Shown here one piece after another: positions 52,930 to 62,814 of a stretch of DNA of 64,000 nucleotides. A program made the translations under genes and the position numbers. The notes under the pieces are model-generated. The model searched no databases, had not been told where the DNA came from, and saw only the letters and a list, made by a program, of their open reading frames with translations. The number at the start of each line of letters is the position of its first letter. Position 1 is the first letter of the stretch. Origin of the DNA: Pedococcus_A sp963730585 (GTDB lineage: Bacteria > Actinomycetota > Actinomycetes > Actinomycetales > Dermatophilaceae); the NCBI GenBank assembly GCA_963730585.1, contig CAVSSL010000006.1, positions 62,001 to 126,000 of the forward strand, read 5' to 3'.

Positions 52930-53762
52930 TGGGCCGCGTCGTCGTGCTCGGGTCGCTCAACGTCGACCTCGTGTGCGATGTCGAGCGCCACCCGCGTCCG
53001 GGCGAGACGGTGCTCGCCACCGGGCCGCTCGCCCGTTACGCCGGTGGCAAGGGCGGCAACCAGGCGCTCGCCGCCGTCGCAGCGGGGGCCAGCGTGGCCA
53101 TGGTGGCCTGCGTCGGCGACGACGCCGACGGCCGCCGCTACCTCGAGCGCCTCCGGGCCAGGGGCGTCGAGACGTCTGCCCTGCGGGTCGTGCCCGACGT
53201 GCCGACCGGCCAGGCGTGGATCACGGTCGACGCCGACAGCGAGAACGCCATCGTCGTCATCCCGGGAGCCAACGCGCAGATGGGCCTCGACGACCTCGCC
53301 GTGCTCGACACCATGGCGACGGGCGACGTGCTGCTGGCCCAGCTCGAGGTGCCGATCCGCGTCGTGGCCGCCGCGGCCCGCCGCGCCCAGGCGCGCGGTG
53401 CCCGCGTCGTCATCAACGCCGCTCCGTATGCCGCCCTGCCGCACGACGTGGCGGCGCTCGCCGACCCCCTCGTGGTCAACGAGCACGAGGCGCTGGCCCT
53501 GGCCGACTCGGGTGTGGTGCCGTCGTCGGTTCTGGTGACCTTCGGCGGGGAGGGCTGCTCGTGGGACGGCGAGCGCTTCGACGGTGACGAGGTGGCGCTG
53601 GAGGAGGTCGTCGACACCACCGGCGCCGGCGACGCCTTCTGCGGGGCGCTCGCCGCGGCGCTGGCCCGGGGCGACGACCGCGCCGAGGCCGTGCGGGCAG
53701 CCAGCCGTGCCGGTGCCGACGCGGTGCGCCGGCAGGGGGCCCAGGAGGACCCTGAGCTGTAG
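52929..53762 (+). CDS. rbsK: Ribokinase
   Basis: A 277-residue PfkB-family kinase: GSLNVDLVCDVERHPRPGETV at the start, GGKGGNQA for ribose binding, and TTGAGDAFCGA with the catalytic Asp. It phosphorylates ribose, presumably made by the preceding nucleoside hydrolase, whose stop it overlaps by TGATG. Slightly shorter than typical RbsK (about 300). Confidence 0.93.
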   Translation: MGRVVVLGSLNVDLVCDVERHPRPGETVLATGPLARYAGGKGGNQALAAVAAGASVAMVACVGDDADGRRYLERLRARGVETSALRVVPDVPTGQAWITVDADSENAIVVIPGANAQMGLDDLAVLDTMATGDVLLAQLEVPIRVVAAAARRAQARGARVVINAAPYAALPHDVAALADPLVVNEHEALALADSGVVPSSVLVTFGGEGCSWDGERFDGDEVALEEVVDTTGAGDAFCGALAAALARGDDRAEAVRAASRAGADAVRRQGAQEDPEL

Positions 53763-53795
53763 CTCGGGCCCTGGTCTCAGGCTCTGGTCCGGGCC

Positions 53796-54521
53796 CTAGT
53801 TCACCGAGATGTGGACGTGGTCGTAGTGGTTGGCCGTGGCGCTGCCACGGTCCTCCATCGGCTCCCAGCCCCCGCCGCCGGGGTACCAGATCCGCTGCTT
53901 CCAGATGATGTACTTGATGTTCAGGGTGTCCGCCATGCCCTGGAGGTGCGCGGCGAGCGCGTCGCCGTCGGAGGTCCCGCACATCACGTCGACCGCGTGG
54001 CCCGTGCCGTGGTCACCGGGGTCGCCGGCACGGTAGCCGCCGATGTCGTCGAGCTGGGGGAAGGAGCGCTTCACCTCGTTGATGACCGCCACCGCGTTGT
54101 CGGACATGCCGCTCATGCCGAGGCCGGCCCGCGAGTAGTTCGCCGAGCGCGAGGCCTTCTGCTCGACCCGCGGCTCGGGCGTCGGGGCAGGTTTCGGCTT
54201 CGGCTGCGGCTTGGGGGCAGGCTTGGCGGTGGCGGTGAACCCGATGAGGCCGAAGTGGTCCTGCCGGTGGGGGCCATCGACGGCAGGAGCCGACACGGCG
54301 ACAGTGGGCGACTCCGACGTTGTGGGGGTGTAGGCCAGGCCCACGGCGGAGGGGAGCACCACGGCAGTGACGACACCGCTGGCGGTCGTGCCGACCGCCA
54401 GGGACTTCAGCAGCGCCTGCGCCGGGCCTCCGACGGCGCGAAGACGGGGGAGGCGTGGGGTCAGGCGGGACGAGCGCGGCTGGCGGTGGCGGCCGGCCCG
54501 GGTCTGGGGGGCGTCGGTCAC
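53796..54521 (-). CDS. Secreted protein with peptidase-M15-like (ARB_07466-type) domain
   Basis: A 241-residue exported protein: a long basic N-terminus with a hydrophobic stretch (SGVVTAVVLPSAVGLAY), a Pro/Lys repeat linker (about 100-118) and a C-terminal domain of about 110 residues. HGTGHAVDVMC and HYDHVHISVN give the His-Asp-His pattern of M15-like metallopeptidases. Likely acts on cell-wall peptides; whether it is catalytic is unknown. GTG start at 54521. Confidence 0.85.
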   Translation of the reverse strand: MTDAPQTRAGRHRQPRSSRLTPRLPRLRAVGGPAQALLKSLAVGTTASGVVTAVVLPSAVGLAYTPTTSESPTVAVSAPAVDGPHRQDHFGLIGFTATAKPAPKPQPKPKPAPTPEPRVEQKASRSANYSRAGLGMSGMSDNAVAVINEVKRSFPQLDDIGGYRAGDPGDHGTGHAVDVMCGTSDGDALAAHLQGMADTLNIKYIIWKQRIWYPGGGGWEPMEDRGSATANHYDHVHISVN

Positions 54522-54620
54522 GGCGGGAGATCCTCGGGACGTTCGGCGGTGCTGTCGGGTGGCGAGGGATCACCGTAGGGGATCTGCGCCGATTCGTCAC
54601 ATTCCGGTAACGGCGTGGCG

Positions 54621-55853
54621 TCAGATGGCCTGCACGACGAGCACCACCTGGTGACCGCGCACGCGAGTGATGACCACGACCGCCTCGGTGTGCCCGCGCG
54701 CCGGCAGTCGCAGCTGGCGCCGGAGCTGGTCGGCGTCGACGGCGACGCCCCGCTTCTTGATGGTCAGGCGGTCGATGCCGTGGTCGCGGAGCCAGGCCCG
54801 CAGGGCCTTGACGTTGAAGGGCATGGCCTCCTGCACGGCATACCGGCGGGCGAAGGGGAGGTCGTGGGCGGCGGGCGCGGACACGTAGCCGACCCCCGGG
54901 TCGAGCTCGGCGCCACCGGTGGCGGCCGTCACCGCGCCGACCAGGCCGGCCCGGATGACGGCCCGGTCCGGCTCGTACAGCCAGGGGCCGAGCTCGGCGA
55001 GGCTCTCGAGGGGTGCCGGCTCGGGGTCGGCCTGTGCCTCGGTCACGACGGCGGGGGCACCGTCGCGGCCGAGCACGGCGGCGGTGCGACCGGTGTGGCG
55101 CACGAGCGGACCCCACCACACCACGCACTCGAGCACCTCGCCGTCCCACGACGTCCACTGCGCCTCGGATCCCGGGGGGAGCGCGGCGTGGGGAAAGGCG
55201 GGGCTGAGCTTCGCGCCCGTGGCCGGGAGGGCGCGGGCCACCTCCTGGACGCGGCCCCACGAGGGTGAGATGGCGTCGAGGCTGAACACCCGACGGGTGT
55301 GGCCCCTCGCGTCGGCGACACCCGGGGTCCGGCGGGCGGGGTCGAGCCAGGCGCCCACGCCACGGGCGCCCTCGCCGGCAGGAGGGGTGAACTCCTCGGC
55401 GAGGCCCTGGGTGGCGGTGCAGTCCGGCCAGTGCCGCAGGTTGACCGCCGCGATCGCCGCGGTGACCTCGTCCGCGTCGATGGCGCGCACGCGGAGGTCG
55501 AGGCCTGCCATGGCCATCGCGTCGGCGCCGATGCCGCAGCCGAGGTCGTGGACGGTGTGGATGCCGGCGGCGCGGAACCGCTCGGCGTGCCGTGCGGCCA
55601 CCTCGAGGCGCGTGGCCTGCTCGAGGCCGTCGCTGGTGAGCACCATGCCCTGCGCGAAGGGCCCGAACTTGGCCACGGCCTTCGCACGCAGGCGCGTCTG
55701 GTTGATGGCCGCGGCGACGAGGTCGGGCTCGAACCCGGCGTCACGCAGCCGCTGCTGCAGGCTGAGCTCGGTGCCCGGCTCGTAGGGCGGCAGTGCCTGG
55801 AGGAGGCCCCACCCCTCGCCGGTCGTCAGGCGGCGCAGCAGGGCGAGGTCCAT
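54621..55853 (-). CDS. Class I SAM-dependent methyltransferase with THUMP-like C-terminal domain
   Basis: About 410 residues. Residues about 85-200 form a Rossmann methyltransferase with DLGCGIGADAMAMA; the C-terminal 90 residues (EAMPFNVKALRAWLRDHGIDRLTIKKRG split) are the THUMP-like RNA-binding domain of this actinobacterial family. The substrate is probably RNA. ATG 55853 (MDLALLRRLTTGEGW) is preferred over longer frames that run to 55922 towards the groES operator. Confidence 0.85.
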   Translation of the reverse strand: MDLALLRRLTTGEGWGLLQALPPYEPGTELSLQQRLRDAGFEPDLVAAAINQTRLRAKAVAKFGPFAQGMVLTSDGLEQATRLEVAARHAERFRAAGIHTVHDLGCGIGADAMAMAGLDLRVRAIDADEVTAAIAAVNLRHWPDCTATQGLAEEFTPPAGEGARGVGAWLDPARRTPGVADARGHTRRVFSLDAISPSWGRVQEVARALPATGAKLSPAFPHAALPPGSEAQWTSWDGEVLECVVWWGPLVRHTGRTAAVLGRDGAPAVVTEAQADPEPAPLESLAELGPWLYEPDRAVIRAGLVGAVTAATGGAELDPGVGYVSAPAAHDLPFARRYAVQEAMPFNVKALRAWLRDHGIDRLTIKKRGVAVDADQLRRQLRLPARGHTEAVVVITRVRGHQVVLVVQAI

Positions 55854-55915
55854 GCCCGGCATTCTGGCCCATCGCCCAGGCGCGTCGTCCATGCCGCTCA
55901 GCCCTGGGCGAACGT

Positions 55916-55942
55916 CTGGCACTCGAGTTGACCGAGTGCTAA
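55916..55942 (+). promoter_or_regulatory. CIRCE operator 1 with groES promoter
   Basis: CTGGCACTC-N9-GAGTGCTAA is one base off the CIRCE consensus TTAGCACTC-N9-GAGTGCTAA beyond the usual G variant. The -35 TTGACC (55928-55933) sits in its spacer and right arm edge, and the -10 TAGATT (55952-55957) follows after 18 bases, so HrcA would block the promoter. Confidence 0.85.
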
Positions 55943-55962
55943 CGGCGGTCCTAGATTTGCCA

Positions 55963-55989
55963 TTGGCACTCCGGCTTGCCGAGTGCTAA
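55963..55989 (+). promoter_or_regulatory. CIRCE operator 2
   Basis: TTGGCACTC-N9-GAGTGCTAA, close to perfect CIRCE, begins just after the -10, around the expected transcription start of groES. With operator 1 it forms a tandem pair with centres 47 bases apart. HrcA binding is inferred from the consensus. Confidence 0.92.
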
Positions 55990-56102
55990 CAGCAGTAGGT
56001 GCTGGTCAACTGCCCTTCGACCCCCGCGACGGCGACGGGCCCGGCCGCACCCAGCAGTAGCCCACTGTCCACTTCGACATTCCCAAAGGGGAGGTCAACA
56101 TC

Positions 56103-56399
56103 GTGTCGGTTTCCATCAAGCCGCTCGAAGACCGCATCGTCGTCAAGTCCGTCGAGGCTGAGCAGACGACCGCGTCCGGTCTTGTCATCCCGGACACCGC
56201 GAAGGAGAAGCCCCAGGAGGGCGAGGTCCTCGCGGTCGGTCCCGGTCGCTGGAACGAGGACGGCGCCGAGCGCATCCCGCTCGACGTCAAGGTCGGCGAC
56301 CGCGTGCTCTACAGCAAGTACGGCGGCACCGAGGTCAAGCACGGCGGCGAGGAGTACCTGATCCTCTCGGCCCGCGACGTGCTCGCCATCATCGGCTGA
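56103..56399 (+). CDS. groS: Co-chaperonin GroES
   Basis: A 98-residue GroES: SIKPLEDRIVVK at the start, mobile loop around EQTTASGLVIPDTAKEKPQ, and YSKYGGTEVKHGGEEYLIL at the end. It caps the GroEL ring. GTG 56103 with AAAGGGGAGG upstream. Two CIRCE operators control it. Confidence 0.97.
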   Translation: MSVSIKPLEDRIVVKSVEAEQTTASGLVIPDTAKEKPQEGEVLAVGPGRWNEDGAERIPLDVKVGDRVLYSKYGGTEVKHGGEEYLILSARDVLAIIG

Positions 56400-56419
56400 G
56401 ACGACCTACAGCTCTTGCC

Positions 56420-56461
56420 CACGCCCCGGCGCGGCCCGCACCGGGTCCGCGCCGGGGCGTG
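56420..56461 (+). terminator. groES-groEL intergenic hairpin (attenuator or processing site)
   Basis: CACGCCCCGGCGCGG (56420-56434) pairs perfectly with CCGCGCCGGGGCGTG (56447-56461), 15 bases with a 12-base loop. There is no U-tract, so it may cause partial termination or RNA processing that sets the groES:groEL ratio. Confidence 0.7.
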
Positions 56462-56529
56462 CGCACATCCCCAGCACGCCGTCCAACCAGCCGGTGTGCC
56501 CACGAACATCAAGTAGGTGAAGGACTTTC

Positions 56530-58146
<1,617 letters not shown>

Positions 58147-58165
58147 CCCGAACGGCATACCGCTC

Positions 58166-58198
58166 GAAGGCCCGTCCCCGTTGCGGGGGCGGGCCTTC
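58166..58198 (+). terminator. groEL terminator
   Basis: Arms 58166-58180 and 58184-58198 pair over 15 bases with one G-U and a three-base loop. Copies of the GTATGCCG octamer lie on each side in inverted orientation (58154 and 58213). Confidence 0.88.
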
Positions 58199-58238
58199 GC
58201 GCGTCCCCAGCCGTATGCCGTGGCGTGCCGACCGGAGG

Positions 58239-58706
58239 TCAGGTGCGCCGGAGCTCCATCACCATCGCCTCGTAGGCCCCGACCGAGGGGACGGCGCTCT
58301 CCGGAACCACGTTGAGCATCCGCAGGGTGAGGCCCTGGCCAGTGGTGGACACCTCGATCCGCCAGCGCCAGCCGTCGCCGTAGTCGTACTCGAAGGCCAG
58401 CGTCTCGCCGTCCGCCGAGCCGTCGACGGCCCGGGCCGCCTGCTGGTGCCACGAGTCAGCCCAGAACGCGGTGGCGTCAGCCGCCCCGGCCGAGTCGTCG
58501 CCGTGCCCGACGACGAGCAGCCCCTGCTGCTCACCGTCGTCGGGGTGTCGCCAGGTGTAGCCCAGGGTCACCAGGTGCCCGCCCGCGGCGACGGCGACGG
58601 TTGCCGTGGTCGGTGCGGTGAAGAGGTCGTCAGCCGGCATCAGCCGGAACCCGTTGGTCCCCTGCCACGTGCCGGCAGCGTGGGCGAGAGCGTCGATGAC
58701 GGTCAT
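58239..58706 (-). CDS. DUF1579-like family protein
   Basis: A 155-residue beta-rich cytosolic protein: LAHAAGTWQGTNGFRLMPAD at the start and later GYTWRHPDDGEQQGLLVVGHGD, WADSWHQ and EYDYGDGWRWRIEV. The pattern resembles DUF1579 or lipocalin-like barrel proteins. Function unknown. It follows the S4 gene on the same strand, nine bases apart. Confidence 0.75.
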   Translation of the reverse strand: MTVIDALAHAAGTWQGTNGFRLMPADDLFTAPTTATVAVAAGGHLVTLGYTWRHPDDGEQQGLLVVGHGDDSAGAADATAFWADSWHQQAARAVDGSADGETLAFEYDYGDGWRWRIEVSTTGQGLTLRMLNVVPESAVPSVGAYEAMVMELRRT

Positions 58707-58715
58707 GACGGCAGG

Positions 58716-58940
58716 TCAGGCGCCGCTGACCACGCGAACGGTCTCCCCGGCATACGAGACGAGCATGCCCGGGCGCACCTGCTGGCCGCGCCGCGACCAG
58801 ACCTCGCCGTCCACCGTGACCTCGCCGGCCTCGATGACGGCACGGGCCATGGAGCCGTCGTCGACCAGACCTGCCAGCTTCAGGAGCTGGCCGAGCCGGA
58901 TCGACTCGTCACGGATGGGGACCTCGGCGGGGCTGCTCAC
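58716..58940 (-). CDS. S4-domain RNA-binding protein (YaaA/YbcJ-like)
   Basis: A 74-residue stand-alone S4 domain: IRLGQLLKLAGLVDDGSMARAVIEAGEVTVDGEV (split over about 14-47) followed by RRGQQVRPGMLV. Such proteins bind structured RNA or ribosomes. GTG start at 58940. Confidence 0.92.
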   Translation of the reverse strand: MSSPAEVPIRDESIRLGQLLKLAGLVDDGSMARAVIEAGEVTVDGEVWSRRGQQVRPGMLVSYAGETVRVVSGA

Positions 58941-58989
58941 CCCCGCAGTCTAGGCGTCCGCCGTGGGGCGAGCTCGGGTCTGCCTCGGG

Positions 58990-59286
58990 TCAGCTGGCCT
59001 CGGAGACGGTGCGGTGCCCGGCGTAGTGGGCCTCGCGCTCGTCCTCGGTCATCGCGCCCCAGACGCCGTAGGGCTCGCGGACGCGCAAGGCGTGCTCGCG
59101 GCACTGGAGCAGCACCGGGCAGGCCAGGCACACCTCCTTGGCGGCCGCGTCCCGGGAGCGGCGGGCGGAGCCGCGCTCACCCTCGGGGTGGAAGAACACG
59201 TCTGGGTTGACCTGGCGGCAGGATCCCTCCAGCTGCCAGTCCCAGAGGTCGGCGACGGGTCCGGGCAGTCTCGACAGCTCAGCCAT
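58990..59286 (-). CDS. WhiB-family iron-sulfur transcription factor, WhiB3-like
   Basis: A 98-residue Wbl protein. Four Cys for the [4Fe-4S] cluster are at 23, 53, 56 and 62 (CxxC and CxxxxxC spacing). LPGPVADLWDWQLEGSCR and FFHPEGERG match WhiB3/WhiD. The beta-turn reads GVWGAM where GVWGG is usual. It binds sigma factor region 4 in the family. Its place near groEL1 and guaB2 matches Rv3416. ATG 59286 is chosen; 59298 is an alternative. Confidence 0.93.
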   Translation of the reverse strand: MAELSRLPGPVADLWDWQLEGSCRQVNPDVFFHPEGERGSARRSRDAAAKEVCLACPVLLQCREHALRVREPYGVWGAMTEDEREAHYAGHRTVSEAS

Positions 59287-59307
59287 TTCGCTCCCCACCT
59301 CTTCCCC

Positions 59308-59322
59308 GCGGCACGGTGCCGC
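59308..59322. promoter_or_regulatory. Palindrome in the whiB leader
   Basis: GCGGCAC-G-GTGCCGC is a perfect seven-base inverted repeat. A -10-like TAGGTT on the minus strand (59337-59332) places the likely transcription start just upstream, so the palindrome would be at the 5' end of the whiB mRNA or act as an operator. Confidence 0.4.
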
Positions 59323-59515
59323 ATGAAGAGGAACCTACCCCCGCCTGACCTGCGCAAACAGTCCGAGGATGGTCAAAACTTCTTCAAGTCTGAACACTTT
59401 TGGCACGACTTTCCCACCGGTGCGTTTCCGTCCCTCGCGGCCCGTCCCAGGCCCGTCGCCGGCCCGCGACAGTGCCCGTCACGGGGGCCCTCCCGGGCTG
59501 CCTTACCATGGGCCA

Positions 59516-61033
59516 ATGAGCAACGGATCGTCCTCTGTCCCCGCTCCGTTCGCCGAGATCGGCCTGACCTACGACGACGTCCTCCTGCTTCCGGGGCTGA
59601 GCGACGTGATCCCCAGCGAGGTCGACACCACCTCGCGCCTGACCCGCGAGATCAGCCTGCGCACCCCGCTGCTGTCCGCCGCCATGGACACCGTGACCGA
59701 GGCTCGCATGGCGATCGCGATGGCCCGCCAGGGCGGCCTCGGGGTGCTCCACCGCAACCTCTCGATCGAGGACCAGGCCTACCAGGTCGACCTCGTCAAG
59801 CGCACCCAGACCGGCCGCATCCCCAACCCCGTGACGATCGGCCCCGACGCCACCCTCGAGCAGCTCGACCAGGTCTGCGGCGAGTACCGCGTCTCGGGCC
59901 TGCCGGTGGTCGACCGCGACCAGCTTCTGCTCGGCATCATCACCAACCGCGACCTGCGGTTCGTGCCGGTCTCGGAGTGGGCGACCACGCGGGTGCGCGA
60001 CGTCATGACCTCCACGCCTCTGATCACCGGCCCCGCCGACATCGACCGCGAGACGGCCACGGTCCTGCTGCGACAGCACAAGCGCGAGCGGCTGCCGCTC
60101 GTCGACGACGACGGCCGGCTCGTGGGCCTCATCACGGTCAAGGACTTCGTGCGCTCCGAGCAGTTCCCCAACGCGAGCAAGGACGGTCAGGGCCGCCTGC
60201 TGGTGGGGGCGGCGGTCGGCTACTTCGGCGACGCCTGGAAGCGCGCGACCACCCTCATCGAGGCCGGCGTCGACGTGCTGGTGGTCGACACCGCGCACGG
60301 CCACGCCAACCTCCTGCTCGAGATGGTCAGGCGGCTCAAGAGCGACAGCGCCACCTCGCACGTGCAGGTCGTCGGCGGCAACGTCGCCACCCGCGACGGT
60401 GCCCAGGCCCTGGTCGAGGCGGGTGTCGACGCGGTCAAGGTCGGCGTGGGGCCGGGCTCGATCTGCACCACCCGGGTCGTGGCGGGCGTCGGCGTCCCGC
60501 AGGTCACCGCCATCTACGAGGCCGCCCAGGCCTGCAAGCCCGCCGGGGTGCCGGTCATCGGCGACGGTGGCCTGCAGTACTCCGGTGACATCGCCAAGGC
60601 GCTCGTCGCCGGGGCCGACACCGTGATGGTCGGGTCGCTGCTCGCCGGCTGCGAGGAGAGCCCCGGCGACCTGGTGCTCGTCAACGGCAAGCAGTACAAG
60701 TCCTACCGGGGGATGGGCTCGCTCGGCGCGATGTCGTCGCGCGGGAAGAAGTCCTACTCCAAGGACCGGTACTTCCAGGCCGACGTCACCAGCGACGACC
60801 AGCTCGTGCCCGAGGGCATCGAGGGCCGGGTCGCCTACAAGGGCCAGGTCTCGGCGGTCGCGCGCCAGCTCATCGGCGGCCTGCAGCAGTCGATGTTCTA
60901 CGTCGGCGCCCGCACCGTGCCCGAGCTCCAGGAGAAGGGCCGCTTCGTGCGGATCACCCCGGCCGGGCTCAAGGAGAGCCACCCGCACGACATCCAGATG
61001 GTCGTCGAGGCGCCGAACTACTCCGGTCGCTGA
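59516..61033 (+). CDS. guaB: IMP dehydrogenase
   Basis: GuaB oxidises IMP to XMP for guanine nucleotide synthesis. The 505-residue product has the catalytic Cys loop GPGSICTTR, two CBS domains inserted at about residues 105-230, and the flap motif YRGMGSLGAM. TACCAT at 59504-59509 is six bases before ATG 59516, fitting a leaderless mRNA. Matches Rv3411c (guaB2). Confidence 0.97.
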   Translation: MSNGSSSVPAPFAEIGLTYDDVLLLPGLSDVIPSEVDTTSRLTREISLRTPLLSAAMDTVTEARMAIAMARQGGLGVLHRNLSIEDQAYQVDLVKRTQTGRIPNPVTIGPDATLEQLDQVCGEYRVSGLPVVDRDQLLLGIITNRDLRFVPVSEWATTRVRDVMTSTPLITGPADIDRETATVLLRQHKRERLPLVDDDGRLVGLITVKDFVRSEQFPNASKDGQGRLLVGAAVGYFGDAWKRATTLIEAGVDVLVVDTAHGHANLLLEMVRRLKSDSATSHVQVVGGNVATRDGAQALVEAGVDAVKVGVGPGSICTTRVVAGVGVPQVTAIYEAAQACKPAGVPVIGDGGLQYSGDIAKALVAGADTVMVGSLLAGCEESPGDLVLVNGKQYKSYRGMGSLGAMSSRGKKSYSKDRYFQADVTSDDQLVPEGIEGRVAYKGQVSAVARQLIGGLQQSMFYVGARTVPELQEKGRFVRITPAGLKESHPHDIQMVVEAPNYSGR

Positions 61034-61150
61034 GCCTCCTCCGACCGGCTCGCGAGGTATCGGCTGCTCTACGCCGTATGCCCGATGAGTCCGGCGTCGA
61101 CGACACCTAGCGTGGCTGCCCGGGTGGGGACCCGACCATGGAGGTGTCTG

Positions 61151-62536
61151 ATGCGCAGACCGTCACAACGCGGCGCCACAGCGCTGCTCGCTCTCTCCCT
61201 CGCCGCCACAGCCCTGACCGGGCAGGCGGCCCACGCGGCGACCGACCGGGCCGCCGCACTTCCCGCTCCCGACGCGACCGCTCTCTGCGCGAGCCTCTGG
61301 AACGGTGTGTTCGAGCCGCCGAGCTCCGAGCCCCTGGCTCCGTGCCAGTGGGACATGGCCCTCATCGGCGCCACCGAGGAGACGTGGAACCAGGCTGACG
61401 GCAGCGGCGTCCGGGTCGGCGTCATCGACAGCGGGGCCGACCTGACGCACCCCGACGTCGCCCCGAACCTCGACATCGCGAGCTCCTGCTCGTTCATCAG
61501 GCCGGACGACCCGGCGATCGTGGCCGGACTGTCCGACCCCAGCGAGGCCGCGAGCGGCGACTGCTCCAACAAGGCCGCCGTCGACGACAAGAGCGGCCAC
61601 GGCACTCACGTCGCCTCCGAGATCGCCGCGCCGGTCAACGACATCGGCATCGCGGGCGTGGCGCCGAAGGCCACGATCGTCGCCCTCAAGGCGTGCACGT
61701 CCTCGACCTACTGCTTCGGCTACGCGGTCGCGGCTGCCCTTCGCAAGGCAGGTGACCTGCGGCTCGACGTCGTGAACCTCAGCCTGTTCGCCGACCCCTA
61801 CCTCTACTACTGCGGCAACGAGGCCGGCCAGCGGGCCATGGCGCGCGAGATCACCGAGGCGGCGCGGTACGCCACCTCGCGCGGGGTGCTCATCGTCGCC
61901 TCGGCCGGCAACGAGGCGGCCGACCTTCAGCACCCGGTCGAGGACACGATCAGCCCCGACGGGCCGGACGACACCCCGCTCGAGCGGGCTGTCGGCAATC
62001 AGTGCCGCGTGCTGCCGGCCGAGCTGCCCGGCGCGCTGACCGTCATGGCGACTGGTCCGGTCGGCTACCCCGGATACACGAGGAACATCGCGGACTACTC
62101 CAGCGTCGGCGGAGACGTCGCGGCTCCTGGGGGTGACTTCTTCTCGGCAACCAACACGGTGCAGGACGGCATCCTCGGCGCCCTGCCGCCGGACAGCGAG
62201 ATCTTCGCGTTCTACGACGGACTCGGGACGACCCCGAGGTACCGCGGTCTGACAGTGACCGACCAGGGCGCGACCTACGGGTTCCTGCAGGGCACCTCCA
62301 TGGCGGCTCCACATGCGACGGGCGTGGCCGCGTTGGTGGTCGACCGGCACCCAGAATGGTCGCCCGGAGCCGTCAAGGCCGCCGTGCAGCGCACCGCGAC
62401 GCCGATGTCCTGCCCGGCCGACTGGCAGCCCCTCGGCGACGACGACACCCGCCTGAAGTGCTACGGCGGCGCCGATGGCCGTACGTCGTTCTTCGGACAC
62501 GGACTGGTGAACGCGCGGGAGGCGGCCCTCCTATGA
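61151..62536 (+). CDS. Secreted S8 (subtilisin-like) serine protease
   Basis: A 461-residue exported protease. Signal peptide with likely cleavage after AHA near residue 29. Catalytic Asp93 (VGVIDSGAD), His150 (SGHGTHVA) and Ser383 (GTSMAAPHATG) are all present. There is no obvious prodomain of full length, and six or more Cys suggest disulfides. GGAGGTG lies four bases upstream of ATG 61151. It separates guaB from guaB3, which are adjacent in M. tuberculosis. Confidence 0.94.
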   Translation: MRRPSQRGATALLALSLAATALTGQAAHAATDRAAALPAPDATALCASLWNGVFEPPSSEPLAPCQWDMALIGATEETWNQADGSGVRVGVIDSGADLTHPDVAPNLDIASSCSFIRPDDPAIVAGLSDPSEAASGDCSNKAAVDDKSGHGTHVASEIAAPVNDIGIAGVAPKATIVALKACTSSTYCFGYAVAAALRKAGDLRLDVVNLSLFADPYLYYCGNEAGQRAMAREITEAARYATSRGVLIVASAGNEAADLQHPVEDTISPDGPDDTPLERAVGNQCRVLPAELPGALTVMATGPVGYPGYTRNIADYSSVGGDVAAPGGDFFSATNTVQDGILGALPPDSEIFAFYDGLGTTPRYRGLTVTDQGATYGFLQGTSMAAPHATGVAALVVDRHPEWSPGAVKAAVQRTATPMSCPADWQPLGDDDTRLKCYGGADGRTSFFGHGLVNAREAALL

Positions 62537-62611
62537 GCGCAGGTCCCGGCCTAGACGGAACGCCCGGCACGGTTACGCCTTCTGTCGGATGGCTCCGGCG
62601 GCGGGCTGCCC

Positions 62612-62760
62612 TAGCGTGGTGCCATGCCCCCGACGGGGCAGTCTTGGAGGAGGGGGTTCTCGTCCTGAGCCTCGCCGCTGCGGGCAGCTGACCGTCCGGC
62701 GAACACACTGGCGTCCCGCCGCTGGCCGCCCCCTCACCCGGCGGCGGGACGTCAGTTTTT
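62612..62760 (+). ncRNA. Possible short transcript between the S8 protease and guaB3
   Basis: A -10-like TAGCGT (62612-62617) is followed about 140 bases later by a canonical terminator ending in TTTTT. A 14-codon frame starts at ATG 62624. The unit could be a small RNA, a leader peptide or an attenuated guaB3 leader. Expression is not shown. Confidence 0.35.
62709..62760 (+). terminator. Canonical intrinsic terminator
   Basis: Arms 62709-62722 and 62741-62754 pair over 14 bases (one G-U) and are followed by GTTTTT. This is the only hairpin in the window with a true T-run. It lies 173 bases after the protease stop and 55 bases before guaB3. Confidence 0.9.
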
Positions 62761-62814
62761 CGTGTGAGGTCGGGGGCGGCCGGCCACATATCTCCTGCCC
62801 GATACGATCGGCCG

